Shown: in pieces, positions 24,442 to 32,521 of the stretch
Position numbering within the stretch: position 1 is the first letter of the stretch
Layout of the letters: each line of letters starts with the position of its first letter
NCBI RefSeq assembly: GCF_028657195.3
Contig: NZ_JANCPR020000006.1
Coordinates: forward strand, 1-64,000
Direction: 5' to 3'
Source of the DNA: Streptomyces iconiensis
GTDB taxonomy: Bacteria > Actinomycetota > Actinomycetes > Streptomycetales > Streptomycetaceae
Length of the DNA stretch: 64,000 nt
Position numbers and translations under genes: made by a program
Notes under the pieces: model-generated
The model's input: the letters and a program-made list of their open reading frames with translations, nothing else
Database searches by the model: none
Told to the model about the DNA's origin: nothing

Positions 24442-24806
24442 CCGAGGAGGAGCGCGAGGAGATCATCGCGCAGGCAGAGGACCAGATCATGTGTCTCCTC
24501 TCGGCCGCGCGGGACCTGATGCGCGAGGCGGATGGGGTCCGTGCCGAAGTGGAGGTGCGTACGGGCGAGTCGGTGATCGAGCCGATGCCCGTCTCTCGCA
24601 ATGTGCTGGATATGGGGTGGGAGTGGGTGGCCGGTGTGCGTGAGCAGTACCGGCATATGGAGGCGGCGGCGCGGCTGTTGAAGCCGCGGTTGCGCGGGGA
24701 TTCGGGGCGGACGGTCGGCGCGGTGGTGAAGACGGCGGACCCCGCGACGGGGGCGCGGATTGTGGAGCACTTGCAGGCTGCGGGGTTGCTCGCCCGCCCG
24801 GAATGA
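24438..24806 (+). CDS. Small helical protein, paralogue of the previous gene
   Basis: A 122-residue protein from GTG 24438, overlapping the previous gene by 4 bp. It is mostly helical (EEREEIIAQAEDQIMCLLSA). The final segment matches the neighbour's C-terminus. Its stop codon lies inside the second promoter-like box. Function is unknown. Confidence 0.55.
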   Translation: MTEEEREEIIAQAEDQIMCLLSAARDLMREADGVRAEVEVRTGESVIEPMPVSRNVLDMGWEWVAGVREQYRHMEAAARLLKPRLRGDSGRTVGAVVKTADPATGARIVEHLQAAGLLARPE

Positions 24807-24830
24807 TCTTCGGGCGGTGAGTCCTACCGT
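24799..24830 (+). promoter_or_regulatory. Element-specific promoter-like box, copy B
   Basis: CGGAATGATCTT (24799-24810), 13 bases, CTACCGTC, with TACCGT (24825-24830). The first ATG follows after six bases (24837). Spacing is identical to copy A. Confidence 0.6.
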
Positions 24831-24836
24831 CCGATC

Positions 24837-24890
24837 ATGACGATTCGTGATCGGTGCGCGGACGCTGCCGGGGTGATCCTCGGTGGCTGA
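24837..24890 (+). CDS. 17-residue leader peptide overlapping the tape measure start
   Basis: ATG 24837 opens a 17-codon frame, MTIRDRCADAAGVILGG, ending at TGA 24888-24890. That is eight bases past the start of the tape-measure GTG (24883), in another frame. Predicted leaderless initiation here would bring ribosomes to the tape-measure start, which has only a weak ribosome site. This is inferred from geometry. Confidence 0.4.
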   Translation: MTIRDRCADAAGVILGG

Positions 24891-27800
24891 GCTGGTGGGC
24901 ACGGCCGAGATCCGCGTCGACATGAACACGCGGGATGCCGCGCGCTCGATCCGCGCCATGGTCTCCCGCTCCGACGGGCCGCTGCGGAACTTCAAGGACC
25001 GCATCGGCGACGTCGCCGACGAACTCGACCGCGTCCGTACCGTCGCCCGCGACATCAGCGTCAGCGCCCGCCTGGACAACCAGCTCAGCGCGGGCGCGGC
25101 CCAAGTCCGCAACGCCGTCGACGACCTGGGGCGCCTGGGCCCGGTGCGCATCGGCGCCCGTGTCGACGACGACACCGCGCCCGGTATCGCCTCCGTCCGC
25201 GCCTCCGTCGACCGGCTCCGCGCGCTCGGCTCCGTACAGATCACGGTCAACGTCCAGGCCCGTGCCCAGCAGCTGACCACGGCCGCCGTCGCGGTCGGCC
25301 GGCTGCGCGAAGGCAGCGAGGATGCAGGCCGCGCGCTCACAGCACTGGGCGCCCGCGCGACAGCCGCAGCCGCCCAGCTCAACGGGTTGAGGGAGGCGGC
25401 GCAGGGTGCCGCTCGTGCCCTGCGCGTCCTGAGCAACCGGGCGGACAACGTGGCGGGGCGGTTCGGGGACCTGTCCGGCCGTACGCGCACGCTGCGCGGC
25501 GACATGGACGACCTTGACGCCAGCGTGCGGCGTCTTGGTCCGGGGCTGAACGGGCTGCGCGGCAGGCTCGGCACGCTCGGCGGGTCGGCGGGCGGTGCGG
25601 GCGACCGCATGTCGGACGTGAGGGCCGTGCTGCTGTCGCTGGCGACGGCGGCGATTCCGGCCGCGGCGTCGCTCGCACCGATCGCCGGGTACGCCATGGC
25701 GGCCGGTGTCGCGGTGGGTGCGCTCGGCCTGGCGATGGGCAAGCAGGTCGCGTCGGTCGCGGCTGCTGCTAAGGCGGAGACGAAGTACAAGGAGGCGGTG
25801 CGCGAGCACGGCCGTACGTCGAAGCAGGCGGCGGAGGCATCGAACGAGTACGCGCGGGAAGTCGCGCGGATGCCGGCGCCGACGCGTACGGCTGCTGCGG
25901 CGCTGTCCTCGTTGAAGACGCAGTACACCGGCTGGTCCAACGCCTTGGCGAAGGACACGATGCCGGTCTTTACGCGCGGGCTTCAGACGGCGTCCGCGCT
26001 GCTGCCGAAGTTCACGCCGCTGGTGAAGACGGCGGCCAGCGGCCTGGATCGCCTGATCAAGATTGCGGCGGGGGGCATCAGATCGCCGGGTATGGACGCG
26101 CTGATCCAGAAGGTCAACGCGCTCGCGGGCACGGCCCTGCGTCGCGCCACCGACGGGCTGCTGTCCTTCATCCGCTCCGCCCAGACCGGAAGCGTGGGCG
26201 GCGGGGTCTCCTCCTTCATGGCGTACGCCAGGGCGAACGGCCCACTCGCCGGTGAGACGCTGCGGAACCTCGGCAGCGTGCTGCTCAACTTGGTCGAGGC
26301 CGCGTCGGGGGTCGGCGTCGGGATGCTGACGGTGGTCAACGCGTTCGCCAGGCTGGTCAACGCGGTCCCCCAAGGGCTGCTGAACAACCTGGTGCAGGTG
26401 TACATCACTTTCCGGCTGATCAAGCTGGCGGCGGCTGGCATGATCGCGATGAATGCCGGGCTTGCGGCTATGACCGGGCACATCGTGGCGATGCGTACGG
26501 CGGCGGCTGGGGCGACGGGCCGGATGGCGTCGCTGCGTGCGGGGCTGGCGGCGATGCCGGGTGGCGCCAAGTTCGCGCTCGCGGCGGTCGGTGTGGCGGT
26601 GCTGACGGTCGGCATCTCCAAGCTGGTCAGCAAGTTGGATGAGGCGCCACCGTCGGCGGAGAAGCTGTCGCGATCCATGATCGCTTTCGCCCGTACCGGA
26701 AAGATCGGCGGGGAGGCCGCGCGCGCCTTCGGGAAAGACCTGTCCGGCTTCGGCGCGGCCGTGGGACGGGTCGCACACCCGAGCGTGATGGAACGCATCA
26801 AGGACGTCGGCCACACCATCGTCACCCTGGGATTGGACACGGAGGCGGGGCTCGACAAGTCGCAGAAGTCCATGCAGGCCGTAGACAAAGCGCTCTCCGA
26901 TCTCGTGTCCAAGGGCCACACGGACATCGCAGCGATGGGCTTCAAGAGGTACGCCGCGGCAGCTGCGAAGAGCGGCACGTCGACGGAGAAGCTCCGCGGC
27001 ATGATGCCGAAGTACAAGGAGGCTCTGGCCAACGCGAAAGCGGAGCAGGAGCTGGTCGCGCAGAGTATGGGCCTGTTCGGTAACCAGGCGATCAAGACGA
27101 AGACCAAACTCGAAGCGCAGAAAGCCAGCGCCGACGGGTTGCGTCAGGCGATACAGGCCCTGAACGAAGTGAACAGGGCGAGCCTCGGCGGGATGATCGC
27201 GTTCGAGGCCAGCATCGACACCGCTGCGAAGGCCGCCAAGGAGAACGCGGGCAGCCTGCGCATGGTCAACGGCCAGTTGGACGTCAACAGTCCGAAGGCC
27301 CAGGCAGCAGCTAGCGCTCTCCAAGACCTGGCCACGAAGACCGACGAGGCGGGCGGTGCGGCGAGGGAGTCGGGCAAGTCGTGGAGCACCGTGAGCGGGA
27401 TCTACGAGCGTGGCCGTCAGAAGCTGATCACGTACGGCATGCAGATGGGCCTGACGCGGGGGCAGGCCACGAAGCTCGCGAGCGAGATCCTGAAGATCCC
27501 CAACAAGAAGACGACGCTCAAGGGCGACGTGTCCGATCTGTCCGCGAAGATCAGCAAGGCTAAGGCGCAGCTCTCGGACAAGAACATTCCCAAGGAGAAG
27601 AAGGCCCGGCTCACGGCCGACATCAAGCGGTGGAACGAGCAGCTCATCAAGGCGAAGGTCCGTCTGCTGATGACGCCGACGAAGCGGGAGGCGCGCCTCA
27701 CCGCGAACGTCAAGGACTGGCGCGCGAAGATCGCCAGCGCGGAGAAGCAGCTCAAGACCGCCAAGGGGACGAAGCGCGCCAAGCTCACGGGTGACATCAA

Positions 27801-28512
27801 GGACTGGAAGGCCAAGGTCGCCAGCGCTGAGCGGCAGTTGAAGAAGGCCAAGTCCACCAAGACCGCCAAGCTCAGGGGTGACATCAAGGACTGGACCGCG
27901 AAACTCGAAGCGGCGAAGCGGCGTCTCAAGAGCGTCCCCCCAGGCAAGAAGGCCAAGCTGCGTGCGGAGATAGGCGACCTGCTGGCGAAGGTGCGACGTG
28001 CACGCGCTGCCTTGGCCAAGGTCACAGACAAGTCCGTCACGATCCGCACGAACTACGTGTCTTCGGTCAAGGCACGCAAGGGCGCGACCTTTGCGCCCGG
28101 CGGCAGCTACTGGGGCCGGCGGGCGAAGGGCGGGCCGATCAAGCGCGCGTCCGGCGGGCCGATCCAGGGCTTCCCCGGCGGCGGTCTCTTGCGCGGACCC
28201 GGCACCAGCACCTCGGACAGCATCCCGGTCATGGGCTCCGACGGCGAGTTCATGATGCGCACCGCGGCCGTGAAGCACTACGGCGAGCCGTTCATGGACG
28301 CCATCAACAGCATGCAGCTTCCTGCCAGAGGCACGGCGCATCAGGTAGGGACGGGCGGAGCCACTGCTACGGCCGGGCGGAGTGTCGAGGCGCCGACGGT
28401 GGTGAACAACTTCTACTTCACGAACGAGGGCGTCATCGGCTCTCAGCGGGAGCTGGAGGACTGGTTCGTCAGAGCCTACGCGCGGGCGCAGCAGCAGCGG
28501 CGCGTGCCGTAG
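24883..28512 (+). CDS. Phage tail tape measure protein
   Basis: A 1,209-residue protein from GTG 24883. The N-terminal 240 residues are helical and repetitive. Hydrophobic segments occur near 245-290 and 500-590 (IPAAASLAPIAGYAMAAGVA; AKFALAAVGVAVLTVGI), as in tape measure proteins of siphophages. Residues about 876-1045 hold some five to six copies of a roughly 30-residue Lys-rich coil (AKLTGDIKDWKAKVASAERQ). The C-terminus has the typical GGLLRGPGTSTSDSIPVMGS, then EFMMRTAAV. The tape measure sets tail length and is ejected into the host; at about 0.15 nm per residue this would give roughly 180 nm. It is the only recognisable virion gene in the element. It converges with the GntR gene. Confidence 0.9.
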   Translation: MAELVGTAEIRVDMNTRDAARSIRAMVSRSDGPLRNFKDRIGDVADELDRVRTVARDISVSARLDNQLSAGAAQVRNAVDDLGRLGPVRIGARVDDDTAPGIASVRASVDRLRALGSVQITVNVQARAQQLTTAAVAVGRLREGSEDAGRALTALGARATAAAAQLNGLREAAQGAARALRVLSNRADNVAGRFGDLSGRTRTLRGDMDDLDASVRRLGPGLNGLRGRLGTLGGSAGGAGDRMSDVRAVLLSLATAAIPAAASLAPIAGYAMAAGVAVGALGLAMGKQVASVAAAAKAETKYKEAVREHGRTSKQAAEASNEYAREVARMPAPTRTAAAALSSLKTQYTGWSNALAKDTMPVFTRGLQTASALLPKFTPLVKTAASGLDRLIKIAAGGIRSPGMDALIQKVNALAGTALRRATDGLLSFIRSAQTGSVGGGVSSFMAYARANGPLAGETLRNLGSVLLNLVEAASGVGVGMLTVVNAFARLVNAVPQGLLNNLVQVYITFRLIKLAAAGMIAMNAGLAAMTGHIVAMRTAAAGATGRMASLRAGLAAMPGGAKFALAAVGVAVLTVGISKLVSKLDEAPPSAEKLSRSMIAFARTGKIGGEAARAFGKDLSGFGAAVGRVAHPSVMERIKDVGHTIVTLGLDTEAGLDKSQKSMQAVDKALSDLVSKGHTDIAAMGFKRYAAAAAKSGTSTEKLRGMMPKYKEALANAKAEQELVAQSMGLFGNQAIKTKTKLEAQKASADGLRQAIQALNEVNRASLGGMIAFEASIDTAAKAAKENAGSLRMVNGQLDVNSPKAQAAASALQDLATKTDEAGGAARESGKSWSTVSGIYERGRQKLITYGMQMGLTRGQATKLASEILKIPNKKTTLKGDVSDLSAKISKAKAQLSDKNIPKEKKARLTADIKRWNEQLIKAKVRLLMTPTKREARLTANVKDWRAKIASAEKQLKTAKGTKRAKLTGDIKDWKAKVASAERQLKKAKSTKTAKLRGDIKDWTAKLEAAKRRLKSVPPGKKAKLRAEIGDLLAKVRRARAALAKVTDKSVTIRTNYVSSVKARKGATFAPGGSYWGRRAKGGPIKRASGGPIQGFPGGGLLRGPGTSTSDSIPVMGSDGEFMMRTAAVKHYGEPFMDAINSMQLPARGTAHQVGTGGATATAGRSVEAPTVVNNFYFTNEGVIGSQRELEDWFVRAYARAQQQRRVP

Positions 28513-28515
28513 CGC

Positions 28516-28806
28516 TCAGCCCTCGTCGGGCGGCTGATCACCGGGGGCATCGTCGGGCTCGGCAACGTAGGTGCCTCGGCCGTGGACCGTGACGATGAGG
28601 CCGCGCTCGCGCAGGAGAGCTGTGGCTCGCCGCACTGTGAGGTAAGCGACGCCGTACTCGGTGGCCAAGTCACGTTCGGCGGGGAGTCGCGCCCCGATGC
28701 CGAGTTCGCCGGCCGCAATGCGAGCTGCGATGTGGTCCGCCACCGCGACGTACACCAGCTGAGGACCCGTGGGGTTGAAGTCGGGGACCTGCTGATCATC
28801 GCTCAT
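28516..28806 (-). CDS. Minimal GntR-family regulator
   Basis: A 96-residue protein from ATG 28806 consisting only of the GntR winged-helix: VYVAVADHIAARIAAGELGI, LPAERDLATEYGVAYLTVRR, then LIVTVHGRGTYVAEP. No effector-binding domain is present. This form resembles the KorSA-type regulators of Streptomyces integrative elements. It is divergent from the 28955 operon and has a palindromic site in the gap. Confidence 0.88.
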   Translation of the reverse strand: MSDDQQVPDFNPTGPQLVYVAVADHIAARIAAGELGIGARLPAERDLATEYGVAYLTVRRATALLRERGLIVTVHGRGTYVAEPDDAPGDQPPDEG

Positions 28807-28849
28807 ACCGGGAACGTAGAGCTGCGCTGACCTGCACAGACCGACAGAA

Positions 28850-28863
28850 AGCTATGTATAGCT
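28850..28863. promoter_or_regulatory. Probable GntR operator
   Basis: AGCTATGTATAGCT has 6-bp inverted arms around GT and is followed at once by a weaker AGCTCTGTATGGCT-like copy. It is an A/T-rich island between the divergent GntR gene and the 28955 gene. Confidence 0.55.
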
Positions 28864-28954
28864 CTGTATGGCTTATAGGGTTCACTCGGCAAGAAGCCCC
28901 GGCAGCCGGGCGAACGGCTCCGAGGCGTGGACACCAGCCCGAGGAGCTGACGTC

Positions 28955-29176
28955 ATGACCGACTCTAGCGGGACCGGTCGAACGGATGAAGCACCCCGCC
29001 ATCCGGGGATCAGGTTCAAGATCTACACCGTGAACTCCCGGACGCTGGAGCGCGGCCCCGCGGTGGCCTTCACCGAGCCTCCGGGAGCACCGATGTCCTC
29101 CAGCGTCTACCCGCCGTGCGAGTGTCCCCGCTGCCCCGACCCCTACCGCGCGTTCGGGGGCCGCCATGTCTCGTGA
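28955..29176 (+). CDS. Small conserved-type element protein
   Basis: A 73-residue protein from ATG 28955 with GAGGAG upstream. HPGIRFKIYTVNSRTLERGP looks like a compact beta segment that I recall from other actinomycete elements, and CECPRCPDPYRAFGGRH ends the chain with a Cys pair. First gene of the unit controlled by the GntR region. Function unknown. Confidence 0.6.
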   Translation: MTDSSGTGRTDEAPRHPGIRFKIYTVNSRTLERGPAVAFTEPPGAPMSSSVYPPCECPRCPDPYRAFGGRHVS

Positions 29177-29420
29177 CGAGCCCGGCGCGGACGACGCGGA
29201 ACGTCTTGTCGAGATGGGGCACTGCTGCCGCTGCGAGGCGTGGGCGGAGACTCTGGCGGTCGCGCTCGTCGAACGAGGCTCCGGACCCGGTTACATCGTG
29301 CGTGCCTGCATCCCGCACGCCCGCGAGATGGCCACCTATCCGAGCGCCCCGGCCTGGCTCCGCACGGACCTCGCGGCCTTGGACGCGGCCAGAGCCAAGC
29401 AACTGGGGAACGCCTCATGA
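29166..29420 (+). CDS. Small Cys-containing protein
   Basis: An 84-residue protein from ATG 29166, overlapping its neighbours. MGHCCRCEAWAETLAVALVE and YIVRACIPHAREMA supply possible metal ligands (Cys-Cys-x-Cys, Cys-x2-His). No family is recognised. Confidence 0.55.
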   Translation: MSRDEPGADDAERLVEMGHCCRCEAWAETLAVALVERGSGPGYIVRACIPHAREMATYPSAPAWLRTDLAALDAARAKQLGNAS

Positions 29421-29821
29421 CCCGCGCCGCCGAGCTGCCGCCGGACAGTTCCCTGTTGCTCATGCTGATGGTGGATGCCCTCAGCGAGCACCAGGGGCCG
29501 GATGCCGCTGCGGAGGATGCGAGGCTGCGCCAGCAGTGGCTCGCCAGCGAGGGGTTGGAGCAGGCCCGCGTGCTGGCCGCCGTCGCCCGTGACTCTGCCG
29601 ACCGGCCGCCACCCCGCGCGGATGGGGGTCCGGCCGGCGAGTACGCGCGATGGCTGCACCGCCGTGCGCAGGTGCTCGCGGACCCGACTCCGCCACCTGT
29701 TCCGAATACGGGCGCTGCGCTGGGCGCCGCTCTGCTTCTGCTCGACTGCGTTCGTGGTGGCCGTGACCGGCCCGGCCACACCGGACCGGCACCACAGGAA
29801 GAAGGATGTGAGGGGAAATGA
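29417..29821 (+). CDS. Small protein with C-terminal hydrophobic patch
   Basis: A 134-residue protein from ATG 29417 (4-bp overlap upstream). The start is a hydrophobic helix (SSLLLMLMVDALSEHQ), the middle is acidic and helical, and residues about 100-112 (GAALGAALLLLDC) are hydrophobic. No family is recognised. Confidence 0.5.
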   Translation: MTRAAELPPDSSLLLMLMVDALSEHQGPDAAAEDARLRQQWLASEGLEQARVLAAVARDSADRPPPRADGGPAGEYARWLHRRAQVLADPTPPPVPNTGAALGAALLLLDCVRGGRDRPGHTGPAPQEEGCEGK

Positions 29822-29964
29822 ATCACTGCGGCGTACGGATGGTCTGCGTCGAGGGCGGCGGGTTCCGCAGCTACGCGTGCGTCAGATGCGACCACACAGA
29901 GATGGTCCCGCCCATCCCCGATCCCCCCGCCGACACCGAGGAGAGCGGCGATGAGGAGAGCTGA
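29818..29964 (+). CDS. 48-residue zinc-finger-like peptide
   Basis: ATG 29818 overlaps the previous stop by 4 bp and opens 48 codons to TGA 29964. The product MNHCGVRMVCVEGGGFRSYA then CVRCDHTEM has Cys-x5-Cys and Cys-x2-Cys spacing with flanking His, ending in an acidic tail. The coupled start supports translation. Confidence 0.5.
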   Translation: MNHCGVRMVCVEGGGFRSYACVRCDHTEMVPPIPDPPADTEESGDEES

Positions 29965-29982
29965 CCGGTTGTCGTTGTTGTT

Positions 29983-30020
29983 GTTGTTGCCGTGCTGACC
30001 TGCGGCAACAACACCGCTTT
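29983..30020 (+). terminator. Terminator of the 28955-29964 gene string
   Basis: GTTGTTGCCG (29983-29992) and CGGCAACAAC (30003-30012) form a perfect 10-bp stem, followed by CTTTT at 30016-30020. It begins 18 bp after the last gene, preceded by a GTT-repeat tract. Confidence 0.75.
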
Positions 30021-30890
30021 TGGCCCCTTCCGTGAGAGCGGGAGGGGTTAGCTGCGTTCTGCACCTAACCCCTTCTGGGAGGGCTGCACGGGGCCGAGAC
30101 ATGGCCGAGAGCTGGCCGAGAGCGACCGGGATTTGTGCAGGTCACCGGCGCTCTCGCCGGGCGAGAGGGGCGCTACAGTCTCGGTCGGAGAGGGGAGGGG
30201 CCCAGGTGGCAAGGTGAGTTGTCCTCTGCTCATCCCGGCGTGGGTGGGTGCGGGGTGCAGCTAACCCCTTCTCGTGGCCCGTTCTGGAGGGGGTAGACGG
30301 GTAGGTAGGCGGCGGGTAGGCGGGGTAGCTGGGTGGTAGGCGTCGCAGGTCAGAGCGGGTAGCCGGGGTAGGTAGGCGGGGCCTGGGTCGTCCGGTCGGA
30401 GAGAGCGAGGGAAGGGGCCTGCCGGGGCCCGTAGTCGGCCCTGTAGTCGGGGTGTGGTCGGGGTGTGGTTCAGCAGCTCACAGCGGGTGTAGTCGGGGCC
30501 CGGGGCGGGGTCGGCCGACGCGGTCGGGGAGGGGCCCGAGAAGGGGTTCGGGAGGGCCCTCCCGAGCGGCCCCGCTGGCCGCCCGCCGGGGGCGCAGGGC
30601 GGGCCCCTTCCGGCGCCCTTCCGTGGCGGCCCGGGCCCCTCTCCCCGACCGGACCGACCGGACCCCGCCGGCGACCCGTAGCTACCGCTGTAGCAGGCCG
30701 CTGACCAGTCCTGTAGCAACCCCCGCTACGTGCGTAGCAGCCCGTAGTAGCAGACCCCGGCGGGCCCCTTCTCCCCGACCGCTCCACACGCCCGGGTCCA
30801 CGCTTGTGGAGAGCGGGCGCGAGCTGGGGAAATCCACACCCGCCAACCCCTTCTCGAACCCCTCTCAGAAGGGGTTGGCTGCACGGGACA
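30021..30890. other. 870-bp non-coding region rich in direct and inverted repeats
   Basis: No frame here looks coding. AACCCCTTCT occurs at 30067, 30263 and 30845 and inverted at 30539 and 30867; the last pair forms a hairpin with 12-bp arms (30843-30854 / 30867-30878). GGTAGG-type repeats fill 30292-30380, and GTAGTCGG or GTAGCA units fill 30430-30755. Lying between two converging gene blocks, it is a candidate replication origin or packaging/transfer site of the element. Confidence 0.5.
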
Positions 30891-30894
30891 CGAA

Positions 30895-30927
30895 GAAGGG
30901 GGTACCCGCTGAACGGGTACCCCCTTC
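30895..30927. terminator. Perfect 14-bp convergent terminator
   Basis: GAAGGGGGTACCCG (30895-30908) pairs with CGGGTACCCCCTTC (30914-30927) around CTGAA. It lies 29 bp beyond the end of the leftward operon. Confidence 0.85.
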
Positions 30928-30955
30928 GGGACCACACCTGTGCTCGCGCCCCTAC

Positions 30956-31420
30956 TCAGCCGCGTAGGTGGTCGCGCATCTGCCGGAACGCCTCGGTGTA
31001 CTCCTCCAGCTCGGCGAGCACCTGCTCGGCGCCTTCCAGGTCGAGGGTGACGGCCCGGTCCCCTGCGTCCTCCAGCGCGAGGTAGATGCCTGCGCCGGGC
31101 CGCATGGGCTTCTCAGTTGCGCGCCACGGGGTGCCGGGCCCGTGCTCGGCGTCGTAGGGCGGGGTGAGCGGGTCTACGGAGTGCTGGATCAGGTAGGCGC
31201 GGAGCTGCGGCACGATCGAGAACTGGTCGGTGCGCTCGTCGTCGGGCGGGGGAACGATCGCGATCGTCTCGCTTGCGTGGAACGCGTCGTCCGCGTGGTC
31301 GGCCCGGTCGATGCCCTCGATGGGGTGTTCGTGGTCGACGGTGCACCAGGGCGGGCAGACGATGGTGGCCGTGCCGCCTGCCAGGGTCGGGCCGGTGTAC
31401 GTGCGGGTGTGGGTGGTCAC
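30956..31420 (-). CDS. CPxWC-type protein (DUF6907-like), copy 1
   Basis: A 154-residue protein from GTG 31420. The N-terminal block TATIVCPPWCTVDHEHPIEG and a later AIVPPPDDERTDQFSIVPQL plus LDLEGAEQVLAELEEYTEAF define a small alpha/beta fold shared with three neighbours. The CPPWC-x3-H motif could bind metal. I recall this as the DUF6907 group of Streptomyces proteins of unknown function. Last gene of an operon in which every junction is a 4-bp overlap. Confidence 0.7.
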   Translation of the reverse strand: MTTHTRTYTGPTLAGGTATIVCPPWCTVDHEHPIEGIDRADHADDAFHASETIAIVPPPDDERTDQFSIVPQLRAYLIQHSVDPLTPPYDAEHGPGTPWRATEKPMRPGAGIYLALEDAGDRAVTLDLEGAEQVLAELEEYTEAFRQMRDHLRG

Positions 31421-31809
31421 TGCTCCCCCTCGGTGGTGATCTTCGCGAGCTGGTCACGCAACTGCTGGAGTCGGCCGGTGTAGCGGCGCAGCTCGGCGAG
31501 GAGCGCGTCCGTCTGGGCCACATCGAGGCGGCCACCCGCACCGGCGCCGATCGTGTCGAAGTGCAGGTACGGCCGCCCGTATCCGCCGTCCTCGTGCGCC
31601 TCTGCCGAGACGCAGGCCCACAGCGCGTCATACGGCTTGCCACCGTCAAAGCCGGAGTGATCGGCGGGGCCGATGAAGACGGCGCTGTCCGTCTCGTGGA
31701 AGGCCCACGTGTCCACCCACTCGTGGTGGGGGAAGGTGCACCAGGGCGGGCAGGCCACGGTCACGGTGCGGCCGGAGAGCGTCCGGCCGGGGAAGGTCTG
31801 GTTCTTCAC
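31417..31809 (-). CDS. CPxWC-type protein (DUF6907-like), copy 2
   Basis: A 130-residue paralogue of copy 1 from GTG 31809: GRTVTVACPPWCTFPHHEWV, a central beta region, then LDVAQTDALLAELRRYTGRL. It keeps the CPPWC-x3-H motif and lacks the longer insertion of copy 1. Coupled on both sides by GTGA overlaps. Function unknown. Confidence 0.7.
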   Translation of the reverse strand: MKNQTFPGRTLSGRTVTVACPPWCTFPHHEWVDTWAFHETDSAVFIGPADHSGFDGGKPYDALWACVSAEAHEDGGYGRPYLHFDTIGAGAGGRLDVAQTDALLAELRRYTGRLQQLRDQLAKITTEGEQ

Positions 31810-32318
31810 GGGCTGGTCTCCTCTGGACTCTCGGCGAGCGCGTGCAGTCGGGCGGCGAGCAGCGCGAGTTGACGGCGCTGCATGTCGGTGTCGGGGCCAA
31901 GTCGGGTGAGCAGGTCGACGCTTGTTCCGAGTGCGGCGACCACGTAGGGGCGGGTGTGTGCCGCACGTCGCGCCTCGGTCTGGATCGCGTCGGCATCGAC
32001 CGTGCGCAGCGCCTCGATCGCGCGTACCGCGCCGGGGTCGGCGTACGGCGGAATGCCGGGGACATCCGCCTCGTCGGCGGGTGCGGCGCCCCGGGTGCCG
32101 CGCAGGTCACGGCGCAGCCGTACGCGGCCGGGGCGGGCCGCTCGTGCTCCCCGTGGGGAGGTGCGGCGCGCGGGGCGCCGCACCTCGTCCGCGGCTTGCA
32201 GATCACGGCCCACGGTGCGTGCCGAGATGCCGAGCCGCGCGGCGATCTGCCGTCGGCTCAGGCCCTCGTCGGCCAGGCGGCGCACGGTGCGGCGCCGCAC
32301 CTCGGGTGTGGGGCTCAC
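31806..32318 (-). CDS. HTH protein
   Basis: A 170-residue protein from GTG 32318. The N-terminus has an HTH typical of resolvase/Hin-like C-terminal domains: RRLADEGLSRRQIAARLGIS, then ARTVGRDLQAADEV. A basic Arg-rich linker follows. The C-terminal half (AVRAIEALRTVDADAIQTEA, LLTRLGPDTDMQRRQLALLA) is helical. It probably binds DNA and may control its own operon. Confidence 0.7.
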   Translation of the reverse strand: MSPTPEVRRRTVRRLADEGLSRRQIAARLGISARTVGRDLQAADEVRRPARRTSPRGARAARPGRVRLRRDLRGTRGAAPADEADVPGIPPYADPGAVRAIEALRTVDADAIQTEARRAAHTRPYVVAALGTSVDLLTRLGPDTDMQRRQLALLAARLHALAESPEETSP

Positions 32319-32521
32319 GGCTCGCCCACCTCTCCGCCGGCGGCGCGTACGGCGCGGTGCGCGCACAGGCACATGCCCGCCCGGTCACCGCGCCGGTTGG
32401 CCATGACCAACGCGTCGAGCAGCTGCTCGACGGGCGGCAGGGGACGGGCCGCCGTGGCCGCGCGGCGCAGCGCCGTCTCTTCCGTCGGCCGGTGAACCGT
32501 GTTGGTCGGGCTGAGGTTCAC
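32315..32521 (-). CDS. Short protein of unknown function
   Basis: A 68-residue protein from GTG 32521, with 4-bp overlaps at both ends. PPVEQLLDALVMANRRGDRA followed by GMCLCAHRA has a Cys-x-Cys-x2-His group that might bind metal. No family is recognised. Confidence 0.5.
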   Translation of the reverse strand: MNLSPTNTVHRPTEETALRRAATAARPLPPVEQLLDALVMANRRGDRAGMCLCAHRAVRAAGGEVGEP

